64,000 nucleotides of DNA from Pohlia nutans (lineage: Eukaryota; Streptophyta; Bryopsida; Bryales; Mniaceae), in NCBI GenBank assembly GCA_022496805.1, contig CM040107.1, forward strand, positions 13,007,501 to 13,071,500. The letters run 5' to 3'. Under the pieces are notes generated by a model, which searched no databases, was not told the origin of the DNA, and saw only the letters and a program-made list of their open reading frames with translations. The position numbers and the translations under genes were made by a program. Of this stretch, positions 46,599-57,382 are shown in pieces (position 1 is the first letter of the stretch; each line of letters starts with the position of its first letter).

Positions 46599-46818
46599 GT
46601 AATGTTCAGATCGGGTCAACCTAATACGCTTCGTAGTCCATCCCATAGAGTAGATCCGAGACAACTTCAAGTTAGGTCGACTTGACCTAATACGCTCGAT
46701 CTATGCCCTGCCTCGCCTACTACCTTGCCATCCATGCGCTCCATGAACATTTGTTTGTTTAGATCGAGTCGACCTTAAATCACTGTATGATAGCTAACGG
46801 TATACGTACCCCCTGCAG
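46599..46818 (+). other. Intron 1 of gene A copy 2, with class-A palindromes
   Basis: GTAATG..CCTGCAG, the same position as in copy 1. Three class-A palindromes lie near 46606, 46671 and 46757, aligned in order with those of copy 1. Confidence 0.8.
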
Positions 46819-48170
46819 GAGTTTCAAGCAACTATGAGGCTGCGGTTCTCGATGCTCGACGTGGCGCAGGAGGAGTGAGACGCAAAGAAAAGTAATGCCG
46901 AAGCGTTGCTCGACATCCACAATGAGCTGAAACTGATCACTACGCCGGACGACGTTTTTTCTCTTTGGAGCGGAGTGATCTCAAGCGTAGGTGCCGGCGA
47001 GCTTCATGACTCGGATAGTGATGGGAAGTTCTGTGAAAAGGCGAACTGGAATCCCGAGAGTGGGAATCTCACGCGCGAGTTCTTCAAGTGGCTGGGAAAT
47101 TTAACCTACGAGGACCTCGCGAAATTGGCCAAGCATATCCTTCATCGCGAGAACCCAAATGGACCAAGGACTACCCGAAAGTCACGATTAAGGCAATATC
47201 CTCGGTTCTAGACAGGTGCTATTCTACCAAGGAATGGGTGGAGAGGAGGAAGCGGAAGCACCTTGTGAAACGGGAATTGCACAACATTGATCGATCTCTT
47301 GGGCTCTTCAATCTGGCGGGGGAATTAGTGCCTGAGAAGTGGAGGCAGTTCAAGAAGGGCTACAACGTCACAAGGGCGACCATGAATGTCCTCCTCGAGC
47401 GGCCGGGAGAGTAGTACTTCAAAGAGGCCAAGCAGGTGAAGAGCAAAAATAAAAAGACCGCAGACATCTCACCTCACGCGCACGAATTCTTCAAAGTCTT
47501 CCTGGAAAAATGAAAAGAATTCGTGAAGCCGTCAGGTAAGGCTCACTACCGGCCATACGACCCGAAGGAAAACATCCATTCCGAGTGGGCGGACGGCGTC
47601 TGGACAATCGACGAGGCCAAATTCATGACATTGGGGGTCATCGACTTCAGGAACCTCCCCGGGGTGGAGTAGAAAGAGAAGTCATGTACGGGGATGCCGT
47701 ACTTTTACGAGTTCATGACCTCTCTGAAAAGGAGAGGTGAACCGGACTTCGATCAAGTGCCTACGTGGCTCTTTATCTGCGCCGACATGGAGGAGATGCA
47801 CCAGACAGTTCATTTTGCGGAGGGCGACGAAGTCCTCCACAAATACAAAAAAAAGTTTGTCACCTACCTTCCGGCTAAGGACGAGCGTCTGTACGATTTG
47901 CCGGCAAATTCTAAGAAGGCGCGAGCAAAAGTGGAGCTCCTCTTCTTGCAAAACCCCAAATTACCGATAGTGCGGATGATCCCCGACGAATTCAAGGCGC
48001 CAGACACTACGGTATAAACGAAGCCTCGGGTGTACGATGAGTTGCAGTACCGTCTGTGCAGGGGGGAACTCAGAATGGAGTTCTACTTGTCGCTCATGAA
48101 GCTGTTTACGACAACGGGGTCGAATATCTTCTCCGTCTACGCGGGATCCAAGATCACTAGTGCTGCTATG

Positions 48171-48549
48171 GTACGTAGCGCATGACTCGATCTTCAGCTC
48201 GGGTCGATCTAAACATTTGTAGTTTTAGCTCGGGTCGACCTAAACCTGCTGTCGACAGTCCTTTAGTGTAGGTTCAGATTGGGTCGACCTATTCCCCTGT
48301 AGGATTAGCTCCCATACCCTAATCAACCTAAACCCTGTCGTATTAGGTCAAGTCGACCTAACCTTTACAGTTTCCCCCCTCTTCAGCTTGTTTCGACCTG
48401 AAACTAACTCCTCTCTGGTTCCCTGTCTCTCCGTCGTAGTTGAAAGCTGCCTGCCAGGAAAAGTTTAGGTCGAGTCGATCTAAATCTTTCTTGCTGCTCC
48501 ATTTCAGCGACCTCTAACTCAGTTCATCATTGCCGTGTTATTTGTGCAG
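48171..48549 (+). other. Intron 2 of gene A copy 2, with class-A palindromes
   Basis: GTACGT..TTGTGCAG. Six class-A palindromes lie near 48192, 48225, 48266, 48344, 48381 and 48465. Length and palindrome number differ from copy 1 (513 bp, seven sites). Confidence 0.8.
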
Positions 48550-49189
48550 ATGTGTTGCGTGAACAGCTATGCTGTCGGTCCCAATACAAGTTTAGAATAT
48601 TGGACTCTAATCGCAGACGACGCCTTGCAGCTGGACAAGGCGGACTTCCTCGAAGACGGATATGTAGTGAAGGTCGGAGGGAATCAGAGTAGCCCTACTG
48701 CAGGAGCAGGGTCCTCCTGATCGAAGAGGAAGACGAAAGCTGAGGATGACAATGATTCCGCCACCTCCGATGAAGACGAGGACGAGGACGGGAAATGCAA
48801 TTACGTGAGCAGTGAGCTGTGAGCAGTGAGCAGTGAGCAGAAATTTTTGGAAAAATTTCGGGCTGTTGGATTATAAAGGACCTCCTATTACCGCGGATTT
48901 AGGTTGTAATTAGTGAGTATTTATGAAATATTGTTTTATAAAAAGTACCTATAGTCGTGGAATTTAGTGTGTATGTTTAGAGTTATTAATGGAATTCATT
49001 AGTTTGAAACAACTCTAGCTCGTTCCTGAATCTAACAGAAATGCATTCAAACTTGTTATTGAATTAAAAAATGATGTCGAAATAAATTAATACTCAAACC
49101 GTACAATCAAAATGAATCTGTATCAAATTCAATAGCACACACATCGACATATGCCAACACACATATAACTCCTGGACCAACTGATTTAG

Positions 49190-51400
49190 ATTCGACCTGT
49201 AACTGCTGGACCAACTGATTTAGATTTGAAATGGTAACTTTGCTCTGGTCCTCTGGAGCCACTTGTTCTGGCCCTCCTGACTTCCGTCTTGTCGTTGCCT
49301 CTATATCTGATCTGTGGATATTTCCATAACCGGCTCCTCCAGCGCCTCCTCAACCTGCCCGTCTTATTGCTCCATCGGGCCCTACTCCTGCTAATTATCC
49401 ACTGGGATTTGTTCATGTTGTCGATCCGCCAAGACTGCATTTTCCAAATGGTGGGCACCTCCAAGGCTGAACATTGCTTAATCCTGCGGCTCAATGGGAG
49501 GGCGAAATTGTCTTGCCCCGTTCTTACATACCTCTGGGTAGGCCGAACCATACGCTTCATGTCCAGCAGTAATGCGTCCTACTGGTGCGCTCAAAAACGC
49601 TAGAGTAGCCTCGTGATTAACCCTCTAGCCATACCTACCAACTTGCCCCCTGATTGGTCACCTTTCCACTGGACCTCCCCCCTCCGTATCACACCCAATA
49701 CATGAAGTAGGTCGAGAAGCCGTGCAAGAAATTCCAACTCCGTCCAGAGACTGTCGGACGTCTGGCATCACCTGGTCCTCCTCCCTCCATGCTCATCATC
49801 CGACCAATAGACAAAAGACGGATAGGCTTCAGCAAACCGTATCAGGTACTTGGAGTAACTTGCTTGGTCTTCAACATAGGCCCTATTCTCCTCCGCATCT
49901 TGGTTTCTGGAGGTGGTCTAAAGGTGCCTGGTTAGTCCCAGAGATGCCGGAGTGGAACTGGGCTCAGCTAACTCCACCCGCTCTCGAAGCTGTCAAGCTG
50001 CTGGTTCTCCACAGCTAGCTTGTCAAAATCTTTGAATTTGGCGCTCAACCTGGCTTTCAACTCCATCTGCCGTGTCCGAACTTCCTCAGCGTGTACCCCC
50101 TTCTCAGCCCATTCCTTCCACTCCTGCTGCGGCTCTTCTTTCATTGTTGCCAGCTGCTACTTCATCTCGGACCAAGACCCCTCCAACGTGGCATACTCTT
50201 GCCAGTCATGCTAGAGTTGAGTAGTCAACTCCCTGATCTTCTCCTCCAGACCCAACTTGGTGCTGATCAATTCCCCATAGCTCGGTCCAGATGTGTCCTC
50301 CTGCTCTTATAGCTCCTTCACCTGCGAAGCGTCCCCCAATACGACCTGTAACTGCTAAACCAATAGATCTAGCCCCTTGATGACTCTACCATGGTCCCCT
50401 AGAGCCACTTGACCTGCCCCTTCCAACTCCCGTGGAGTCCTTGCCTCTACATGGTACAAGGGTAATTCCATAACCGACTCTTGCGCCTCCACAACCTGCT
50501 CCTCCTATTGCTCCATCAAGCCCTGCTCTTGCAGACGATCCACTAGGATCCGCTCATGTTGATGATCCAATAGGACTGAAGCTTCCAAATGGTGGGCACC
50601 TCCAATGCTGGACACTGCTGGATCCTGCGGCTCACTGGGAGGCTGATATGGTTTTGTCCCCGTAATTACCTGCCCATGACCAATTCTCTTGCTGGTCGTA
50701 CTAGTGTCACATTTGACGGTCCCTCACTACCATCTTGCTCCTCACCTTACCTTGCCTGCTCTGGGTTCGGATCTACGTATTCCTCCTCATCTGGAAACCT
50801 GTTCCTCAACAAGGCATCTATCAGCTATGTCCCCTTGATTACCCTGGTCTGGTTGGTATGCACCCGGATGAGCATCCTCTTGAGGCTAAACAGAATAAGA
50901 GGTGCCCAGTTGTGGCCCCTCTTCCTCACCGCCTGATACATGTTCTCCAGCAGCTCAGTGCTTGCAAGGAGGGACTTCTTCTTCACACACATGATCTCCA
51001 CCAACGCCCTCACTCTGTCTTGTTACTCTTCCATAAAGCCCTTGATCCTGGTCTTGTCAGTGATGTGGTATGCCTTGCTCAAGCCAGACAATGTCATATA
51101 CTTCTGGTCCAAGTCCTTACTGGCTTTAGAAACAGTAGGTGTCTAGGTCCCCTTTATATCCAAAGCCTGTTGGATGGTCTAGGCTGTAATTTTTACCGGT
51201 ATACCTTGCATTGTGGACCAAATGGGCATGGGATACTCTATCTTTCTCTCCCTTGGTGTATTGAAACCACTCCACCAAGTTTGACACGAGCTCTGAGCGT
51301 AGCACTGGCCAGGTATACTCATAAAATGCCCCTAGACTCACCTTTTCTACCCATGCATTACCCTTGAGATCCCTCGATGTCTGCCAATGCTCTAAGGGAA
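49190..51400 (-). pseudogene. Decayed coding-like segment of unknown function
   Basis: Minus-strand frames such as ELVSNLVEWFQYTKGEKDR, HLVHNARYTG and RRIKQCSALEVPTIWKMQS look coding, but stops and shifts break them. A segment of about 310 bp is duplicated directly (49197-49505 and 50339-50645, sharing CCAAATGGTGGGCACCTCCA), so a coding part was tandemly copied. I do not recognise a family. Confidence 0.35.
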
Positions 51401-51479
51401 ATAGTGCCAGTGTCTTCTACTTTGCTCGCGCACCTGCTTGGCCTATTCCCCCTACATCTCCAGAAAGTGAAGCCGAGGT

Positions 51480-52600
51480 CTTGAGTTTGGCTGAGTATGT
51501 GAGCCCGGGATGCAATCATCACCCTTGTCGTCGTGATCGTCCTGTTCCATGTCATGGCTATAGCCTTTGGCACCATAACCGGTACCGGCCACCCTCTCCA
51601 TGGCCCTAGTGTTCACCCTTGTCTTCATGTTCGCCGTGGTCCTCGTGATGGCCTTAGCACTAGTCGTGGTGATCACCCTCATCGTCATGATAGCCCTAGC
51701 CTTTCGCACCATGGCTGGTGTCGGCCACCCTTTCTTTGACTCAAGTGTTCACCCTCGTCATGGTAGCCGTGCCCCTTGTCGTAGAGATCACCCTTGACCT
51801 CGTGTTTGCCCACGCCCTTGTCATAGCTCTGGCCCTCGACATGGTGATGACCGTCGTTGTCGTGATGGCCGTGGCCCTAACCATGGCCCTGGCCCTTGGC
51901 ACTATGACCGGTGCCTGTCACCCTCTCCATGGCTCTAGTGTTCACCCTCGTCATCGTGGCCATAGCCCTCATCTTCGTGATCACCCTCGTTTTCATATTC
52001 GCTCTAGCGCTCGCGATGGTCCTGGCCCTGGTCGTGATGATCTCCCTCGTCGTTGTGGTGTACCTGACACTCATGTAGTGATCACCCTCAACATTGTGAT
52101 GGCTATAGCTGTCGTCGTCGCCCTAGCACTTGTCGCCATTGCCGGTGCCAGCCACCCCCTTCCTGGCATGGTGTTCACCCTTGTCATCGTGCCTGTGGCC
52201 CTTCCCTCCATGGTGAATACCCTCGTCATGGTGCTCGCCTTGGCCCTCCTGATGGCCCTGGCCCTGGTCGTAGTGATATCTCTGGTCATCGTGGTCTTCC
52301 TGGTCCCCATATGGTAATCACCCTCGAGGTCGTGATAGTTGTAGCTGTCGTCGTGGTCCTAGCACTTGTCACCATGGCCAATGCCGGCCATCCACTTCTT
52401 GGTATGGGGTTCACCCTCATCACCGTGTCCGTGGCCCTTTCCACTATGGTGATCACCCACGTTAGCGTGCCCGTGGCCCTTTACACCATGGTGATCACCC
52501 TCGTCATCGTGTTCACCTTGGTCCTACTCATGGTGTTGGCACTTAGCACCATCGCCGGCCCCAGCCAGCGAATTCTTGGAGAGGATGACCACCGGTGGCT
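51480..52600. repeat. GC-rich tandem repeat block, left half
   Basis: Imperfect units of GATCACCCTCGTCATCGTG-type sequence separated by GGCCGGCACC-like blocks. In one frame this gives long Leu/Val/Ala runs that mimic membrane segments. It is inverted relative to 53620-54400. Confidence 0.7.
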
Positions 52601-53620
52601 TGGAAAGGGTGGCCGGCGCCGGCAGGGGTTCCAAAGGTGCGATGATAAGTTTCAGAATTTTCAACTTTGACCCTACTGGAGTTTCAGAGTGGTGTAGCAA
52701 CTTCAATTTCTGGAATCTCGGAGCGTGTAATAAACCGTTGGAAAGGTCGCAAAATTGCCTTTCCAATGCTACATTATAAGCCCATAAAATTGTTGTAGGG
52801 TGGGCCGGCACCGGCTGGAATCTGAAGCTGTCATGACAAGTTTAAGAATTTTCAAGTTGACTCTGCTGGAGTTGTATCGAGGTGTAACAACTGCAAATTT
52901 TTGGAATTATTGGAGCGTGTAATATACCGTTGGAAAGGTCTCAAAATTACCTTTCCAATGGTATATTATGAGCCCTTAAAATTGTTGTAAGGTCGGCCGA
53001 CACCGGCTGGGGTCCTGAAGCTGCCACGACAAGTTTGAGAATTTTCAAGTTTGACGCTGCTGGAGTTTCATCGAGGTGTATAAACTGCAATTTTTAGAAT
53101 CTCGAAGCGTCTAATATACCGTTGGAAAGGTCTCGAAATTACCTTTCCAATGGTATATTATGAACCCTTAAAAGTGTTGTAGGGGGTCGACCGGCTCCGG
53201 CTGGGGTCCTTATGAGCCCTTGAAATTGTTGTAGGGGGTCGGCCGGCACCGGCTTGGGTCTTTATGAGCCCTTAAAATTATTGTAAGGGGTCGACCAGGA
53301 TCGCCTACGGTCCTTATAAGCCCTTGAAATTGTTGTAAGGAGGTTAGCCGGCACCGGCTCGGGTCTTTATGAGCCCTTAAAATTGTTGTAGGGGTTCGGT
53401 CGGCACCGGCTGGGGTCTGAAAGGTACCTTGACAGCTTTGAGAATTTTCAAGTTTGACGCTGCTGGAGTTTCATTGAGGTGTAACAACTGCAATGTTTGG
53501 AATCTCGGAGCGCGTAATATACCGTTGGAAAGGTCTCGAAATTACCTTTCCAATGGTATATTATGAGCCCTTAAAACTATTGTAAGGTCGGCCGGCACCG
53601 GCTGGGGTCCTGAAGCTAGT
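52590..53620. repeat. ~193-bp satellite plus shortened ~64-bp units
   Basis: Full units start at GGCCGGC(A/G)CCGGCTGG near 52605, 52803, 52996 and 53405. Each contains GAATTTTCAAGTTTGACGCT, ACCGTTGGAAAGGTC and CCTTTCCAATGGTATATTAT, the last two forming an inverted pair. Between 53185 and 53405 only the last part of the unit is repeated, about every 62 bp. Confidence 0.85.
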
Positions 53621-54400
53621 CTTGGGAGAGGGTGGCCAGTGCCATGGTCAGGGTGGCCGTTGCAAGGGAGAGGGTGGCTGGTAGCGGTCAGGACCGTGAC
53701 GAGAGCCATGACCATCACGACGACGAGGATAATCACCACAAGGACATGGAGAGGGTGGTTGGCACCGGCCATGGTACGAAGGGCCTCGGCTATAATAAGG
53801 GCCATGACCATCACGTCAACGAGGATGATCATCAGAAGGGGCATGGAGAGGGTGGTTTGTGCCGACCATAGTGCGAAGTGCTAGGGCGACGACGACAGCT
53901 ACGGCCATCATGACCTTCAGGGTGATCACTACACAAGGACTAGGAACACCACGACAACGAGGTAGATCACCACGACCAGGGCCAGGGCCATCAGGAGGGC
54001 TGAGGCGAACACGATGACGAGGATGATTACGATGGTGTCAAGGGCCATGGGCACAATGACGAGGATGAACACCATGCCAAGAAGGGGGTGGCCGGCACCG
54101 GCCATGGTGAGTACTGCTAGGGCTACGACGATAGCCACAACCATCACGACCTCAAGGGTGATCACCACACGAGGACCAGGAACACTACATTGACGAGGGA
54201 GATCATCACGCCAGGGCCAGGGCTATCACGAGGGCCGGGGCAAACACGATGACGAGGGTGATGACCATGGTGTAAAGGGCCATGGGCAAGCTGATGAAGG
54301 TGAGTACCATGCTAGGAAGTGGGTGGCCGGCACCGGCCATGGTGCAAAGTGCCAAGGCCAGGACGAGGGCCACGGCCACGGCCCTTGCAGTGTACATAGA
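53620..54400. repeat. GC-rich tandem repeat block, right half
   Basis: Units of about 236 bp begin GGCACCGGCCATGGTG (for example 54094 and 54330). The block is the inverse of 51480-52600, so the satellite sits as a spacer in a larger inverted repeat. Confidence 0.7.
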
Positions 54401-54654
54401 CCCTTCCAATTGTAGTCTATCTCTAAAGACAACAAAGGCACTATAATATTATCCATTTCTACATACCCTACATCTAACAGTACTATGACACGGGCTCTTC
54501 CAGAAAGGTAGATCTAGATTTTAGCGCTCTTCTCTGAATATAGTTGAAGTGGGCACTACCTCTCAATTTGCATTTAAACAAATTTTCTCAAGTGCTCGAT
54601 CTCAGTTGATATTGCATAGAAAGTTTTGAGTTTGTATTGCTCCGGGAGTAGATC

Positions 54655-55962
54655 ATGGCATTCATTCGAGTCGAAGGTGCAGGCGTTCCTACATCCTTCC
54701 CAATAAGGGACGATGGATTTGTATATGTCTCTGCGTTCAGTTTAAGTTTGATTTTTCAGTTTCTCGCAACAACGGTGCACGTAGATGAGGAGGTCTTTGA
54801 TTCTGAGTCTGGTCAACTTACGCACACCGTTAGGCAACTCTCAACAGTTACAGAAGATGGAAAAGTCTGGTTACTCAGGCCGGGTAGATATAGAGCTTAC
54901 GGTCTTATGGATTGCTTTATGGGCACATCCACCAAACTTTTGACTCCATGAGAGTCATCCACTTGCACTATGCAAACAACTGTCCTAGCTTGCGTGAAAA
55001 TTGAGCCAGGCTTAGAGACAAATTATGAACTCGGTGACAATGAAGTCCCAGAGAATGTAGATCACGATCTTATTCTTCCTCCTCAGCCTAATCCTCAATC
55101 TTCTGCACGCAGCTGTCCGTCCACCAGTAAGCAGCTCACCCCGCTTTCTCTGCCTGCAAATCATAATGTCGTGGAGTGCCTGAAATTGCTATTGGATAGA
55201 AAGGGCTCTAGGAATATGTTTAAGAAGTTTGACTACAACTCTACATCTATCAAGCGAGTTGAGTTCTTCCCGCCCCAGTACAATGGAGATATCATCTTCG
55301 AGTTCCCTTTGTTGGGTTCTTTCTCAAAACCCAGCAGACTATGCAACTCCGTGCCATGGACAAATACTATGACGGGCATGCATGGACCCGTACTCACACG
55401 TCCAACATTGTCAACAATTTAGGTTTGATTTTCCGTACGTCCTCTAGTTGTGGTCATTTGCGACGTGAAAATGTCCATTGCGTTTTTCTAACACGAGTGC
55501 ACTGCACGGCAGCGGTTAATGAAACTGAGTGGGATGGAGTATCCTCCTCTATTTTTGACGTGGGATCTATTCCTCCCAAATGATCCATTCTGGTTTGCAA
55601 ATGTTGTAACGTTCTTCCTTCCTGTCTTGCAACTTGTAATGCCAAAATTTATTACATGCTTGGTAAAGACAGCATGACTAGAGCTTGTGTTCATCTTGGA
55701 ACTCACGACCACCATTTCAAGATTGGGGCTTACCGAGACGATATTGCAAGAGGCAAAAATTTGGTGGAGGAGCACGAGTAGTGAACTCCTTCTGTCGACT
55801 TCCAAAGCGCGAGGTCATATCGCCGCAATGGCTCTTCTAAGACCACCCTCTTCCAGTCGACTTGTCAACATATGTAACCCCAGCTTTCCCAGCTTTCCCA
55901 GCTTTCCCAAGCGACGTCACGGCAAGAATGTCCGCCTTAACAAGAAGAGCCCATCCATCTAG
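54655..55962 (+). pseudogene. Cys/His-rich protein gene carried by the 7.6-kb insertion
   Basis: The start is an ATG at 54655 (MAFIRVEGAGVP). The frame runs to a TGA near 54949, continues in frame past it (MQTTVLACVKIEPG at 54970) to about 55330, and then shifts frame once to RTHTSNIVNNLGLIFRTSS. The C-terminal part has a Cys/His cluster: CGHLRRENVHC, then CKCCNVLPSCLATC, then MTRACVHLGTHDHHF (55455-55730). This suggests a zinc-binding, probably DNA-binding domain. The position between transposon ends makes it a transposase or accessory candidate. I do not recognise the family with certainty. Confidence 0.45.
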
Positions 55963-56429
55963 CAAGCCAAAAATTGCACCAGCGCTGCAGCATTCAAAGG
56001 TTGCATATTATTTACAAAACCCTAAACCTTGAACTCTGGTATTTTTTCTATCTTGTAACCAAACTCGTCTAAACACTAAATTTGCTATGCATTTCAAATA
56101 ATTATGCCCAAACGAGTGGATTGGCCCCTAATAAGACGCTGAAATAACAACCTAAAACCGCGGATTTGGGTCTAATTACCACAGTTATAGAGACAAAGTG
56201 TGCCTATAATGTTCCTTTATCCGTGAACCACTGACTCAAAACCACGGTAATAGGTACCAAATATTCCATGGTCATAGGTCCAAAAATATACTAAAAATAT
56301 AAGAATATTCGAATATTGACTAATTATAGTGTCGTTGACCATGGTTGACCTGAAATTCTTGCTCGTAATCCCACATTTCTTCGCTCACTGCTCACCGCTC
56401 CCCGCTCCCGGCGCACACACTATCCTCGT

Positions 56430-57152
56430 CCGGACGAGGACGAGGACGAGGACGAGGATAATCAAGCTCCTCCGGAGACCCCCAGTACTTCATTCGCGTC
56501 CTCTGGTCGTCAAGGTGGAACTCCTTCCTCCGAGCCAAAGTCCAAGAGGAAGAAACGTGACTCTTCCAACAAAGACATTTTGAAATCGTTGGTTGCCACG
56601 GTTCAAGTTCTTGCTACTCAAATGGCGGAAACAAGATCAAACCACGCCGACTTCTAGAAGTACCTCATGGGTTTGCAGCAGCAGAATAATTTTCAGCTGA
56701 CAATGCAGGCGATGATGGAACGACTTCCGCAACCTCAACCAGTCGCCATAATGTCCCCGCCGCCTTTGCCTTCTGCAGCTCTGCTGCTGACTAATCATCC
56801 GTCGGGGTCAATATCTAGCGACGACTCTGCTCCACCGGCGCCATCCGCTGTCCTTGCGCCTCCTTCGCCTCCACCGTCGTACTCGCCTGTCACTGCGCCT
56901 CCTCCGCCTCCACCGTCGTACTCGCTTGTCGCTGCGCCTCCTCCGCCTCAACCGTTGTTCCCGCCTGTCGCTGCGCCGCCCCCGCCTCCACCCGCTCATG
57001 CGTCTGCTCCTTACACTTCGCTGGCTTCCCGGCAAGTGTCATCAAGCGCTACTGGTGACGACAATCTGGGATTCAGCGAACCTACTGGCAGTGCAAATGC
57101 GGACACTGCCATGTCGCCCGACACTGACGCTGCAGCGGGTGGTTCCCAATAA
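56430..57152 (+). pseudogene. Gene A copy 2, 3-prime part (Pro-rich tail)
   Basis: It resumes with DEDEDEDN-type acidic sequence, then KSKRKKRDSSNKDILK and a TAG near 56656. It is then open to 57152 through Gln-rich and (APPPPPPSYS)-type repeats to the AAAGGSQ end shared with copy 1. A single palindrome-like site follows the stop (57176). Confidence 0.7.
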
Positions 57153-57382
57153 TCACTCGATGTCATTTGTATAGTTTTAGCTCGACTCGAGTTGATTTGA
57201 ATCATAGTTTTTTGTAGGTTCTTTGTATAGACGGCTGTAATACTTAGGATCTTCAACTGCTGGTTGAGAAGACAATTTATGACATTTTTCCATCGACATT
57301 TTTTGTACTTACAATTTTTGGACCTTATTTTAATTTACATACTCCTCACTCGGGAATTTATGTTCATCTATTGTCATCGCAG

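Larger units (their letters stand above)
45130..48790 (+). pseudogene. Gene A copy 2, 5-prime part: ParB/DGQHR-like plus MTase-like, decayed
   Basis: This is the better-preserved copy: exon 1 (45130-46598) is open for 391 codons from the MATERK ATG before a TAA at 46303. It shows IPIEQLIDAP (about residue 319) and GKFWLINGQHN (about residue 386), fitting the start and the GxHR-type motif of ParB/DGQHR-like domains. It continues ISAYYNRVNHF. Exon 2 (46819-48170) has stops near 46876, 47412, 47510, 47671 and 48015 and a frameshift near 47155. It carries IDFRNLPG (47640) at the position of DPPY, KPRVYDELQYRL, and YAGSKITSAAM (48139-48170). Exon 3 starts at 48550 and is cut by the 7.6-kb insertion in its Asp/Glu-rich region. 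Function is inferred from motifs only. Confidence 0.6.
48800..56415. mobile_element. 7.6-kb insertion with heptamer-repeat ends inside gene A copy 2
   Basis: Gene A exon 3 breaks off in an Asp/Glu-coding GACGAGGACG tract and resumes in the same kind of tract at about 56430. The left end has tandem GTGAGCA/GTGAGCT units (48805-48840); the right end has the inverse GCTCACTGCTCAC (56383-56395) and GCTCCCCGCTCC. Just inside both ends are repeats of the type ACCTAT-ACCGCGGATTT (48883, 48948, 56152, 56240). The GA-rich target hides any target duplication. Contents: a minus-strand coding-like segment, a GC-rich repeat block with a satellite, and a plus-strand Cys/His-rich gene remnant. Confidence 0.75.

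Noticed and set aside
51533..54168. Membrane protein with many Leu/Val helices
   Set aside because: The hydrophobic frames come from a GTC/ATC tandem repeat that is open on both strands and inverted across the block.
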